Origin: Thioalkalivibrio halophilus
GTDB lineage: Bacteria > Pseudomonadota > Gammaproteobacteria > Ectothiorhodospirales > Ectothiorhodospiraceae
Assembly: GCF_001995255.1 (NCBI RefSeq)
Contig: NZ_MUZR01000035.1
Coordinates: 56,608 to 120,607, forward strand
Direction of reading: 5' to 3'
Length of the DNA: 64,000 bases
How positions within the stretch are numbered: the first letter of the stretch is position 1; each line of letters opens with the position of its first letter. Below, piece after piece: positions 1 to 7,952 of the stretch. A program made the translations under genes and the position numbers. The notes beneath the pieces were generated by a model, which saw only the letters and a list, made by a program, of their open reading frames with translations, had not been told where the DNA came from and ran no database searches.

Positions 1-419
1 GCCTGGAGGAAGAGCGCCGCCTGGCCTACGTGGGCATGACCCGGGCCGAACGCCAGCTGTACCTGACCCACGCCGAAACCCGCCGGCTGTACGGCCGCGA
101 GGCCTCCAACCCGGCCTCGCGCTTTCTCAACGAGATCCCGGAAGACATGCTCGAGGTGCTACGCCCGCAGTCCTCGCCGTTCGGCGCCGGACGCTTTGCC
201 GCCGCGCGCCAGCGGACCAGCGGCATGGACGCACGCGCGGAATCGGCCCGCGAGGAGGGCCTGGCGATCGGCACCCGGGTGCACCACGCGCGCTTCGGCG
301 AGGGGCTGGTCACGGCCTTCGAAGGCTCGGGGTCCTCGGCCCGGGTACAGGTCAACTTCGCCGACGCCGGCGCCAAGTGGCTGGTGGTCGGCTTCGCCAA
401 ACTGGACGTGCTGGCCTGA
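1..419 (+). CDS. uvrD: DNA helicase II UvrD, C-terminal fragment
   Basis: This is the last ~138 codons of a superfamily 1 DNA helicase that acts in nucleotide excision and mismatch repair. The reading frame is open from base 3. The first residues, [14 protein letters not shown], are helicase motif VI of the UvrD/Rep family. The tail contains a conserved [15 protein letters not shown] block and ends in [14 protein letters not shown], closely like the C-terminal domain of E. coli UvrD rather than Rep or PcrA. The start lies outside the window. It is transcribed toward the convergent pyrE gene, only 6 bases away, with no strong terminator between them. Confidence 0.93.
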   Translation, partial: LEEERRLAYVGMTRAERQLYLTHAETRRLYGREASNPASRFLNEIPEDMLEVLRPQSSPFGAGRFAAARQRTSGMDARAESAREEGLAIGTRVHHARFGEGLVTAFEGSGSSARVQVNFADAGAKWLVVGFAKLDVLA

Positions 420-425
420 CCCGGC

Positions 426-1061
426 TCAGACGCCGTATTCGGCGCGGTAGGCGCGCAGGGCATCCAGGTGTTCCGGCGCGCGGCCGGTCTGCTCCAGCAG
501 GGTGACCAGGTCGGTCAGCCGCGCCACGCGCACCACCTGCATGCCCAGATCACTCTCCACCTCCTGGATGGCCGAGCGGTCGCCCGCACCGCGCTCCTCG
601 CGGTCCAGGGCGATGGCCACCCCCACCGGCGAGGCGCCGGCGGCGCGGATGATGTCCACCGATTCGCGGATGGCGGTGCCGGCGGTGATCACGTCGTCCA
701 CGATCAGCACACGACCCTCCAGCGGGGCGCCCACGATGTTGCCGCCCTCGCCGTGGTCCTTGGCCTCCTTGCGGTTGAAGGCCCAGGGGCGGTCCATGTC
801 GTGGTCGCGGTACAGGGCTTCGGCCACGGCCGCCGCCAGCGGGATGCCCTTGTAGGCCGGGCCGAAGATCAGGTCGAAGTCGATCCCGGAATCCACGATC
901 GCCTGCGCATAGAACTCGCCCAGACGGGCCAGGTCGGAGCCGCGGTTGAACAGCCCGGCGTTGAAGAAATAGGGGCTGGTACGGCCCGATTTCAGCGTAA
1001 ACTCGCCGAACCGCAGGACGTCGCGCTGCAGGGCGTATTCGAGGAAGGCGTGGGCGGTCAT
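426..1061 (-). CDS. pyrE: orotate phosphoribosyltransferase
   Basis: It joins orotate to PRPP to give OMP, the fifth step of de novo pyrimidine synthesis, in the cytoplasm. The 211-residue length matches the family (E. coli 213). The PRPP-binding loop [13 protein letters not shown] lies at about residues 118-130, and the flexible catalytic loop [13 protein letters not shown] at 95-107. It starts 101 bases from a divergently transcribed ExoIII/Crc-family gene; pyrE beside crc is a conserved neighbourhood in Pseudomonas. No attenuator-like hairpin with a T run was seen upstream. Confidence 0.96.
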   Translation of the reverse strand: MTAHAFLEYALQRDVLRFGEFTLKSGRTSPYFFNAGLFNRGSDLARLGEFYAQAIVDSGIDFDLIFGPAYKGIPLAAAVAEALYRDHDMDRPWAFNRKEAKDHGEGGNIVGAPLEGRVLIVDDVITAGTAIRESVDIIRAAGASPVGVAIALDREERGAGDRSAIQEVESDLGMQVVRVARLTDLVTLLEQTGRAPEHLDALRAYRAEYGV

Positions 1062-1162
1062 GACGGCTCCATGGTCGATTGCGAGGGGAAACGGCCCCTA
1101 TTCTGACACAGCGTCCGGGCGGGTCTTTTCGCCGGCCGCGCGCGCGGGTATCGTTGCGCGCC

Positions 1163-1936
1163 ATGCGCATAATGTCCATGAACGCCAACGGCATCCGTGC
1201 CGCCGCCCGCAAGGGCTTCTTCGACTGGCTGCCCGCCACGGCAGCCGACGTGGTCTGCATCCAGGAGACCAAGGCCCAGATCCGCCAGATCCAGGGCGAG
1301 CCCTTCCATCCGCCCGGTTATCACAGCGCCTACGTGGACGCGGTGAAACCCGGCTACAGCGGTGTGGCCATGTACAGCCGGATGCAGCCGGACGAGGTGA
1401 TCACCCGGCTGGGCTTCGAGGAGGCGGACAACGAGGGGCGCTACGTGGAGATGCGCTTCGGCAACCTGTCGGTGGTGTCGCTGTACCTGCCGTCCGGCTC
1501 CTCGGGCGACCACCGTCAGGACTCGAAATGGCGCTTTCTCGATTTCTTCCGCCCGTGGCTGGCGGAGCGCATGCAGGACGGGCGCGAATGGGTGATCTGC
1601 GGCGACTGGAACATCGCGCACAAGGAGATCGACCTGACCAACTACCGTTCCAACCGCAAGAACTCGGGCTTTCTGCCCGAGGAACGGGCGTGGCTGGACC
1701 ACCTGTTCGACGAGATCGGCATGGTGGATGTGTTCCGCCGGCTGGACGACCGCCCCGGGCAGTACACCTGGTGGTCCAACCGCGGTCAGGCCTGGGCGAA
1801 GAACGTGGGCTGGCGCATCGACTACCAGATCGCCACGCCGGGCATCGCCGCCACCGCGCGCGACCCGTTCATCTATACCGAGCAGCGCTTCTCCGATCAC
1901 GCGCCGTTCTGGATCGATTATGACTACGCGCCCTGA
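1163..1936 (+). CDS. exodeoxyribonuclease III / Crc-family protein with intact active site
   Basis: A 257-residue endonuclease/exonuclease/phosphatase-fold protein. It begins MRIMSMNANGI and keeps the metal and catalytic residues of ExoIII: E35 in IQETKAQ, the D and N of CGDWNIAHKEID, and the DH of RFSDHAPF. Overall sequence and position beside pyrE are closest to Pseudomonas Crc, which lost these residues (QDT, CGSLY, SQH at the same places) and acts in translational repression with Hfq. The protein here therefore looks like a nuclease-competent member of the Crc branch, probably a DNA-repair AP endonuclease/3'-exonuclease. The start was set at the ATG giving the family N-terminus; upstream in-frame codons are not conserved in type. 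A second ATG lies three codons in. Confidence 0.9.
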   Translation: MRIMSMNANGIRAAARKGFFDWLPATAADVVCIQETKAQIRQIQGEPFHPPGYHSAYVDAVKPGYSGVAMYSRMQPDEVITRLGFEEADNEGRYVEMRFGNLSVVSLYLPSGSSGDHRQDSKWRFLDFFRPWLAERMQDGREWVICGDWNIAHKEIDLTNYRSNRKNSGFLPEERAWLDHLFDEIGMVDVFRRLDDRPGQYTWWSNRGQAWAKNVGWRIDYQIATPGIAATARDPFIYTEQRFSDHAPFWIDYDYAP

Positions 1937-1975
1937 CAGCCGCACCGGGCTCCCGGTCCGGCACATGCCCCGTCG

Positions 1976-3382
1976 ATGAGCGCCGCCGAGGACGCGCAGG
2001 CCGCACCCCGTCGTGACTGGCGCGCGGCACTGGCGGTGTACCGCCATCCGCGCGTCATCGGCATGCTGTTCCTCGGCTTTGCCGCCGGGCTGCCGCTGCT
2101 GCTCACCGGCGGGACGTTTACCGCCTGGCTGCGCGACCTGGGGGTGGAGCTGTCGTCGATTGGCTTCCTCAGCTGGGTGGGCATGGCCTACAGCATCAAG
2201 GTGCTGTGGGCGCCGATCGTGGACCGCCTGGCGCTGCCGGTGCTGACGCGGCTGTTCGGCCGGCGCCGGGCGTGGATGCTGCTGGCGCAGGGCCTGATCA
2301 TCATCTCGCTCACGGGCATCGCGCTCACCGACCCCACCGAGCAGCTATGGCTGGTCGCGGTGTGGGCGGTGATCACGGCGTTCGCGGCGGCAACCCAGGA
2401 CATCGCCATCGATGCCTACCGCATCGAGGCGGTGAGCAAGGAACGCCAGGGGGCGATGGCCGCGGCCTACGTGACCGGCTACCGCGTGGCACTGCTGACC
2501 GCCGGCGCCGGGGCACTGCACATCGCCGCGGTGGGGACCTGGGGCCTGGCCTACGGCACCATGGCCGCGCTCATGCTGGTGGGCGTGATCTGCACCCTGA
2601 TCGTGCGCGAGCCCGAGGTGGCCGAGCGCGACCGCAAGACCGCGCAGATCGAGCAGCGCGTGCTCGACTACATCAACAACACCTCGGACACCGGCTACTG
2701 GCGCGCCTTCAAGGCCTGGTTCATCGGCGCCTTCGTCTGCCCGTTCGTGGAGTTCTGGAAGCGCTTCGGCAAGATCGCCCTGCTGCTCATCGCGTTCATC
2801 GCGATCTTCCGCATCAGCGACATCTTCATGGGCGTGATGGCCAACCCGTTCTACCTGGACATCGGCTTCACCAAGGATCAGATCGCCAATATCGCCGCGG
2901 CCTTCGGCCTGGCGATGACCCTGGGCGGGGCCGCCGTGGGCGGACTGCTGGTCGCGCGCTTCGGCATCATGCGCATGCTGATCGCCACCGCGCTGCTGGC
3001 GCCGATCACCAACCTGACCTTCTCCTGGCTGGCCCTGCTGGGGCCGGAGCTCTACGGGCTGGTGTTCGCCATCATGGCCGACAACGTGACCGGCGGCATG
3101 GCGATCTCGGTGTTCATCGCCTACCTCTCCAGTCTCACCAACAGCGCCTACACCGCCACCCAGTACGCCCTGTTCAGCTCCTTGATGACCCTGCCGGGGC
3201 AGTTCCTCGCCGGTTTCACCGGGGTGATGGCCGAGTTCATGGGCTGGTTCTGGTTCTTCGTCAGTTCGGCCGCGATCGGCATCCCCGCGGTCCTGCTGGC
3301 GCTGTGGATCGCGCGCGTCGCCAACCCCGACCGCTTACCCCAGCCCGGGCGCGAAGAGGCCCCCGCCGAACGGACCGACTGA
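1976..3382 (+). CDS. ampG: AmpG-type MFS permease (muropeptide transporter)
   Basis: A 468-residue polytopic inner-membrane carrier of the major facilitator superfamily. The N-terminus (FLGFAAGLPLLLTGGTFTAW, then LRDLGV...SWVGMAYSIKVLWAPIVD) is characteristic of AmpG, which imports anhydromuropeptides for cell-wall recycling. Twelve or more hydrophobic segments are visible, with a cytoplasmic basic/acidic stretch around residues 215-250 between the two halves. It starts 39 bases after the ExoIII gene, so the two may be cotranscribed. Substrate is inferred from family resemblance only; AmpG paralogues occur and no ampD or beta-lactamase regulator is nearby. Confidence 0.85.
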   Translation: MSAAEDAQAAPRRDWRAALAVYRHPRVIGMLFLGFAAGLPLLLTGGTFTAWLRDLGVELSSIGFLSWVGMAYSIKVLWAPIVDRLALPVLTRLFGRRRAWMLLAQGLIIISLTGIALTDPTEQLWLVAVWAVITAFAAATQDIAIDAYRIEAVSKERQGAMAAAYVTGYRVALLTAGAGALHIAAVGTWGLAYGTMAALMLVGVICTLIVREPEVAERDRKTAQIEQRVLDYINNTSDTGYWRAFKAWFIGAFVCPFVEFWKRFGKIALLLIAFIAIFRISDIFMGVMANPFYLDIGFTKDQIANIAAAFGLAMTLGGAAVGGLLVARFGIMRMLIATALLAPITNLTFSWLALLGPELYGLVFAIMADNVTGGMAISVFIAYLSSLTNSAYTATQYALFSSLMTLPGQFLAGFTGVMAEFMGWFWFFVSSAAIGIPAVLLALWIARVANPDRLPQPGREEAPAERTD

Positions 3383-3488
3383 CCCCGTGGGAGCGTGCTC
3401 GCACCCGATGCGGGCAACGGCCTTGCCCCCGCGCACCAAACCCGGTTGTATACGGGGTAACGGGGAGAGAAACGGGGACGGCGAAGGA

Positions 3489-5459
3489 ATGCGCTTCTTT
3501 GAATACCAGGACCGGGCACGCCGGCGGCTGACGCTGCTGCTGGGGCTGCTCGCCCTGGTGGTAGTGCTGATGGTGGCGCTGCTCAACCTCCTGCTGCTGT
3601 ATACCCTGGTCGAACCCTGGCAGGAGCTCCGGCAGCTCATGCCCACCGCCGAGATGCTCGCGGAGCACCGTGGCTTCCTGCTGTGGACCACCGGCCTGGC
3701 GATCGCGGTCATCGCCGGGGCCAGCCTGTGGCGCCTGTACCAGCTGCGGCGTGCCGGCGGCGGGCGCGGCATCGCCCGCGAGATGGGCGGCGATCCGGTG
3801 GACGCCGAGCCCGAGGACCCGAAGAACCGGCGGCTGCGCAACATCGTCGAGGAGATGGCGATCGCCTCCGGACTGCCGGTTCCGGCGATCTTCGTGCTGG
3901 AACGCGAGCTGGGCATCAACGCCTTCGCCGCCGGCTTCACCCCGCATGACGCGGCCATCGCGGTGACGCGCGGGGCGATCGAGAGCCTCAACCGGCAGGA
4001 ACTGAAGGCGGTGGTCGCCCACGAATTCGGCCATATCCGTGCCGGCGACATGCGCCTGAACACGCAGCTGGTCGGCATCCTGTTCGGCATCGAGATGATC
4101 GCGCTGCTGGGCCTGGGCATGCTGCCCGGACGGCGCGCGCGCAGCGACCCGGGAGAGATGCGGGGGCCGGTGTGGTTCAACTTCGCGCTGGTGGCCGCCG
4201 GTGGGATCGGCCTGATCGGCGGGCGCCTGATCCGCGCAGCCATCGCGCGCGAACAGGAGTACCGCGCGGATGCCCACGCGGTGCAGTTCACCCGCAATGG
4301 GGACGGCATGGCCGGCGCCCTGCGCAAGGTAGCCGCGCGCTACGCCGGGCTCAACGCCAGCCCGGCGATGGTCGGACACATGCTGTTCGCCAACGGCGCC
4401 ATTGACCAGCTGCTCGATACCCATCCGCCGCTGGAGAAACGCCTGGAGCGGCTGGGCCAGCCACTCGACGAGGAGGGTCTGGAACGCCTGGGCCGCGAGG
4501 CCACCGACCGGGTGCGCCGTGCGGTGACCGAACGCGAACGCCGGCGCCGCGAGCAGGAGGCTGCCGCCGAGCAGCAGCGGGAAGAGGAGGAGAACGGGCC
4601 GCTGGGCGAGGCCTTCGGGGCCGTGCCCGGCTCGCTGGCCGCCGCCCTGCTGGCCGCACTGCCGGGCGAACTGGCCCGCTCCGCCCGCAATCCGCACTGG
4701 GTCGCAGACCTGGTGCTCTACCTGATCCTGCATCCGGATCCGGAGATCCGCGAACAACAGCTCCATATGATCCTGGAGACCCGCGGCCCGGAGAGCGAAG
4801 AACGCGTGCGCCAGCTCCGCGCGATGGTCCCCGAACCCGCGGCCGAACACCGTCTTCCGCTGACCGAGATGGCCTTCCCTGCGCTGGCTCGGCTGAGCCG
4901 CGACGAACAACGGACCCTGGCCGGACTCGTGGAACGCCTGATCCATGCCGACGGCCGCCTGTCCGCCACCGAATACGCCCTCGGCCGCATGCTGATCGAA
5001 CACCTCGACCGGCGTCACGGGCACGGGGGCGACAAGGCACACGGGCGCAAGGACCCCGCCGAGAAGAACGCCCGGCACCGCGAAAACGCGGCGCGCTACC
5101 TGCTGGCGACCCTCGCGCTGCATGGCCACCCCGACGACCCCGAGACGGCCGAGGCCGCGCTGATCGCCGGTCTGGGCCGCTTCACCGGCAGCCTGCCATT
5201 CAGCGCCCCCATCCCCGAGGAACTGCGTCAGGCCAGCCAGTCCGCGGCCTGGGCACGCATCCTCGACCGCGCGCTGGAGCGCCTGGCGCGCATGCCGCGC
5301 CACGACCGCCAGCGGCTGCTGCAGGCCATGGACGACACCGTGCAGCAGCGCGGCGACCCCACCGCGGAACAGCGCGAACTCGTGCGGATGATGGCCGCCT
5401 CGCTGCACCTGAACGTGCCGCTGCCGGATGCCGGCGAACTGTTCGACGCCGGCCACTGA
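3489..5459 (+). CDS. membrane-bound M48-family zinc metallopeptidase with long C-terminal extension
   Basis: A 656-residue HtpX/Ste24-type peptidase. Two membrane segments lie near residues 13-40 and 60-80, and two more around 197-255. The zinc site is complete: H178-E179-F180-G181-H182 (VVAHEFGHIRAGD) and the third ligand E257 in REQEYRADAHAV. After the peptidase domain (to ~340) comes a charged linker rich in R/E/Q and then ~270 residues not typical of HtpX. One part, LVERLIHADGRLSATEYALG, resembles TerB-like helical domains. It probably cleaves membrane or misfolded envelope proteins; no LemA gene is adjacent. The start was placed at the ATG opening MRFFEYQDRARRR, preceded by purine-rich GGGGACGGCGAAGGA; an earlier in-frame ATG would add 34 low-quality residues. 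Confidence 0.85.
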   Translation: MRFFEYQDRARRRLTLLLGLLALVVVLMVALLNLLLLYTLVEPWQELRQLMPTAEMLAEHRGFLLWTTGLAIAVIAGASLWRLYQLRRAGGGRGIAREMGGDPVDAEPEDPKNRRLRNIVEEMAIASGLPVPAIFVLERELGINAFAAGFTPHDAAIAVTRGAIESLNRQELKAVVAHEFGHIRAGDMRLNTQLVGILFGIEMIALLGLGMLPGRRARSDPGEMRGPVWFNFALVAAGGIGLIGGRLIRAAIAREQEYRADAHAVQFTRNGDGMAGALRKVAARYAGLNASPAMVGHMLFANGAIDQLLDTHPPLEKRLERLGQPLDEEGLERLGREATDRVRRAVTERERRRREQEAAAEQQREEEENGPLGEAFGAVPGSLAAALLAALPGELARSARNPHWVADLVLYLILHPDPEIREQQLHMILETRGPESEERVRQLRAMVPEPAAEHRLPLTEMAFPALARLSRDEQRTLAGLVERLIHADGRLSATEYALGRMLIEHLDRRHGHGGDKAHGRKDPAEKNARHRENAARYLLATLALHGHPDDPETAEAALIAGLGRFTGSLPFSAPIPEELRQASQSAAWARILDRALERLARMPRHDRQRLLQAMDDTVQQRGDPTAEQRELVRMMAASLHLNVPLPDAGELFDAGH

Positions 5460-5505
5460 AGGGGCCTCGGGGCACACCGCGCCCCCGGCCCCGCTCCCAA
5501 CGAAA

Positions 5506-5535
5506 GAAGGCCCGCATCTCGCGATGCGGGCCTTC
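5506..5535. terminator. bidirectional intrinsic terminator between the M48 gene and porin
   Basis: A perfect 13-bp inverted repeat (GAAGGCCCGCATC and its complement) with a TCGC tetraloop lies between two convergent genes. On either strand the stem ends in a short pyrimidine tail (TTCCCGTT on plus, CTTTCGTT on minus), so it can serve both transcripts. Confidence 0.85.
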
Positions 5536-5575
5536 CCGTTACAGCCGCTTGCTGAGACTCGCGCGGTGCGCGAGA

Positions 5576-6589
5576 TCAGAAGCTGTAGTGCATGCCGGTC
5601 ATGAACACGTTACCGGTATCGAACACGTTGATCCCGTCGTCATCCATGTCCCGCGCGCGCACGTCACCGATCGCACCGGAACCGGCATCGTCGCTTTCGC
5701 TCTCGCGATAGTACTCGGCGAAGAAGGTCAGGGCATCGTTAACGTGGTAGTCATACCCCAGGTGCGCGACATCGCCACCCCAGGTATCCATGGTCGCCAG
5801 CATGCCCTTGAAGGTGTGCTGACCCCAGTCGTAGGACGCAAAGACGTTGAAGGAATTGTCGCCGTCCACGTCATCGTCTGCGCTGTCCACGGTTTCGGCC
5901 TTGGCACCGATATACAGATCTCCCATGGTGTGCATCACGGAGAAGCCCCAGTTGCGATTACGATCATCCGCATTCGCGTCCTGCAGACCCACGGAGAACG
6001 TGGTGTCCCCCATCGAATAGGTGCCGGTCAGCTGATAGGGGTTGTCGTCATCGGCCCCGTCGGTCACGTAGGCACCGCCGAAGGAGAACCCGTTGAAGTC
6101 GGGCGAGTAGTAGAAAAGAGTATCGCTCTCACGGAACGCCGCATAGGTGATGAAACCCGACTGGAACGAGTTGAACATGTCCACCGGGAACGCAATGGCG
6201 TTGTAGTACGGCAGCCAGTCGCGTCCATAGGCGAAGGTGCCCGCCACGTCGGATTCAATGCCGATCTTGCCGATGCGGACATCTTCGTCCTGACCATTGA
6301 ACGGATCCTGGACCCGCCCGTTCGCCAGATCCAGCGGCAGCTCGAGCTGCGCAAAGGCACTCAGCCCTTCGTTGAATTCCATGGAGCCCATGAAGCCCAC
6401 CCGGGAGTAGGCATCGCGGAAGCCATCGTAGCTGCTGTGGTTGTCCGGATCGGCAGCTTCATACTGGAGCCGCAGGGAGCCGTAGAAATCCCAGTCGATC
6501 GGACCGGCGCCTTCTTCCTGCGCCATGGCCATGCCGGGGGCGGCCAGAGTCGCGGCCACGGCCGCGGCAAGCATCTTCCTGTTCATCAT
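5576..6589 (-). CDS. outer-membrane porin
   Basis: A 337-residue precursor. A signal peptide (MMNRKMLAAAVAATLAAPGMAMA, cleavage after AMA) is followed by alternating beta-strand sequence rich in aromatic girdle residues and ending in a terminal phenylalanine (MTGMHYSF), the outer-membrane insertion signature. The N-terminal mature segment DWDFYGSLRLQYE and the repeated strand pattern fit the general gram-negative trimeric porin family. Loops are very acidic (DSADDDVDGD, ESESDDAGSG), as expected in a halophile. Two adjacent ATGs are possible starts; the first follows GAGGACAGGAAG. The same frame stays open another 2.6 kb upstream, but that is antisense to other genes. It has its own promoter and a terminator. 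Confidence 0.9.
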   Translation of the reverse strand: MMNRKMLAAAVAATLAAPGMAMAQEEGAGPIDWDFYGSLRLQYEAADPDNHSSYDGFRDAYSRVGFMGSMEFNEGLSAFAQLELPLDLANGRVQDPFNGQDEDVRIGKIGIESDVAGTFAYGRDWLPYYNAIAFPVDMFNSFQSGFITYAAFRESDTLFYYSPDFNGFSFGGAYVTDGADDDNPYQLTGTYSMGDTTFSVGLQDANADDRNRNWGFSVMHTMGDLYIGAKAETVDSADDDVDGDNSFNVFASYDWGQHTFKGMLATMDTWGGDVAHLGYDYHVNDALTFFAEYYRESESDDAGSGAIGDVRARDMDDDGINVFDTGNVFMTGMHYSF

Positions 6590-6724
6590 CTTCCTGTCCT
6601 CGCGCTCAATTGAAACTTTTCGGGATGTCCGGAACCGGCTCCGCCGTCCGGTCGGTGTGCGGCTTTTGCAACAGCTGCGCGCGGAACATCGCGGACGATC
6701 CATTCCACTGCACACCAGTGTGGT

Positions 6725-6753
6725 TATATAAACGAAGTCTAATTCGTTGTAAA
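6725..6753 (-). promoter_or_regulatory. sigma70-type promoter of the porin, with palindrome in the spacer
   Basis: Reading the minus strand: -35 TTTACA (6753-6748), a 17-bp spacer, and -10 TATATA (6730-6725). The spacer contains the perfect inverted repeat AACGAA-N6-TTCGTT (6731-6748), well placed for a repressor or activator dimer. The predicted start near 6718 gives a ~130-nt 5' leader; a second short inverted repeat CACTG-N5-CAGTG (6706-6720) sits at the predicted start. Confidence 0.7.
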
Positions 6754-6888
6754 GGGCCCACACGCCCGTATCCGGTGTGTCTGTTGTGCGCCACAAGCGG
6801 AAAGACCGCCTGCGGGTCCCGAAGTTCCGCCGAACGCACGGCGGCATGGCGCGGTCGCACGGGGTGAAGGCCACCGGGCCGTGTTTTC

Positions 6889-6928
6889 GTGACACGGTTT
6901 GCGCCGGAGGTATTTTTGCGCAAAAATA
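6889..6928 (+). promoter_or_regulatory. marR promoter overlapped by an 18-bp perfect palindrome (probable MarR operator)
   Basis: GTGACA (6889-6894) is followed after 16 bases by TATTTT (6911-6916), a plausible -35/-10 pair. TATTTTTGCGCAAAAATA at 6911-6928 is a perfect palindrome covering the -10 and the likely transcription start, 32 bases upstream of the marR start codon. MarR regulators commonly bind such AT-rich palindromes in their own promoters; binding here would repress the whole downstream gene run. Confidence 0.65.
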
Positions 6929-6959
6929 GTGTTCGTTCACCATCACTGCCGAGAACCGC

Positions 6960-7475
6960 ATGTCATCCGCCAGCGCCGCCACGCAAACGTCCGCAGCCCC
7001 GTCCGGGGGCGAGGACCCCGCACGCTCGGTCATCCGCCAGCTGCGGGTGATCATCCGGGCGCTGCAGGGGCATTCGCGCGCGGTGGAGCGGGCCTGCGGG
7101 ATCAGCGCCTCGCAGCTGTGGGCGCTGTGGGAGCTCCAGCGCACGCCGGGCCTGAACGTGAGCGACCTGTCGCGGCGGCTGTCGGTGCATGCCTCCACCA
7201 CCTCCAACCTGCTGGACAAGCTGGAGCAGCAGGGCCTGGTCGAACGTCGCCGCCCGGAGCGCGACCAGCGCATCGTGCGTCTGTACGTGACCGAGACCGG
7301 ACAGGAACTGCTGGAACGCGCCCCGGCCGCCCCCCAGGGCGAACTGAACCGGGCGCTGGAATCCATGCCGCCGGACGAACTGGCCGATCTGGACCAGAAC
7401 CTGGCGATGCTGGTGGAAACCATGCAGTCCACCGAGCAGCGCGCCGGCCTCAAGCCGTTCGAGGGTGGAGCCTGA
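6960..7475 (+). CDS. MarR-family transcriptional regulator
   Basis: A 171-residue cytoplasmic DNA-binding protein. The winged helix-turn-helix spans about residues 50-115 (SQLWALWELQ, VSDLSRRLSVHASTTSNLLD, then the wing VERRRPERDQRIVRLYVTETG). Flanking helices form the dimer interface. The N-terminal ~20 residues are low-complexity Ser/Ala. Its stop is 5 bases before the next gene, so it heads a likely operon of amide/carbamoyl-handling enzymes and a transporter; the effector may be a substrate of that pathway (inference). A perfect palindrome in its promoter suggests self-regulation. Confidence 0.88.
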   Translation: MSSASAATQTSAAPSGGEDPARSVIRQLRVIIRALQGHSRAVERACGISASQLWALWELQRTPGLNVSDLSRRLSVHASTTSNLLDKLEQQGLVERRRPERDQRIVRLYVTETGQELLERAPAAPQGELNRALESMPPDELADLDQNLAMLVETMQSTEQRAGLKPFEGGA

Positions 7476-7480
7476 GCGGC

Positions 7481-7909
7481 ATGCTCCGCCTCGCCGCCAG
7501 CTTCGGCCGCCTTCCGGTGCTGGCGCTGGCGCTCGTCCTGCTGGCCGCCCCGGCCCTGGCCGAACCCCGCTTCGACGATCCCCCCGAGCACTCCGCCGAT
7601 GGCGGGTTCACCCTGCACTGGGAGGCGCCCGGGGCGGTGGTGCTGGAACGCGCCAGCGGCCCCGATTTCGACGATGCCGGCGTGATCTACGAAGGCGGCG
7701 ACACCAGCCGCGTGATCAGCGGCCTGCCGGACGGTGAATACCGTTTCCGGCTGCGCGCGGCCGACGCCGACGAGGATGCCTGGAGCGACCGCATCACGGT
7801 CGTGGTCGAGCATCACGGCCTGGCGCGCGCCTTTGGTTTCTTCGCTGTCGGCGGCGCGGTGTTCCTGGTGCTGATCGTCGTGCTGCTGCGGGGCCGCCCG
7901 CGCGGCTGA
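7481..7909 (+). CDS. exported single-FnIII-like domain protein with C-terminal membrane anchor
   Basis: A 142-residue protein of unknown function. The N-terminus is a signal peptide (LALALVLLAAPALA, cleavage ~28). The mature part (FTLHW...VISGLPDGEYRFRLRAAD...WSDRITVVVEHH) has the spacing of a fibronectin type III fold, and the C-terminus (AFGFFAVGGAVFLVLIVVLL then RGRPRG) is one transmembrane helix with a positive cytoplasmic tail. It should sit on the periplasmic face of the inner membrane. It lies 5 bases after marR and 43 before the M20 hydrolase gene. No catalytic motif is seen; an accessory or envelope-sensing role is possible. Confidence 0.75.
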   Translation: MLRLAASFGRLPVLALALVLLAAPALAEPRFDDPPEHSADGGFTLHWEAPGAVVLERASGPDFDDAGVIYEGGDTSRVISGLPDGEYRFRLRAADADEDAWSDRITVVVEHHGLARAFGFFAVGGAVFLVLIVVLLRGRPRG

Positions 7910-7952
7910 CCCCCATGCCCCGGGCCGTTGGCCCGGCCAACCGGAGACCTTC

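Larger units (their letters stand above)
6590..6959. other. 370-bp divergent intergenic region between porin and marR
   Basis: It holds the porin promoter with its palindrome (6725-6753), a short inverted repeat at 6706-6720, and the marR promoter/operator (6889-6928). The stretch 6760-6885 between them shows no ORF with a plausible start and no further repeat that I can support. The region is more AT-rich at 6720-6760 and 6905-6935 than the flanking genes. Confidence 0.7.
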
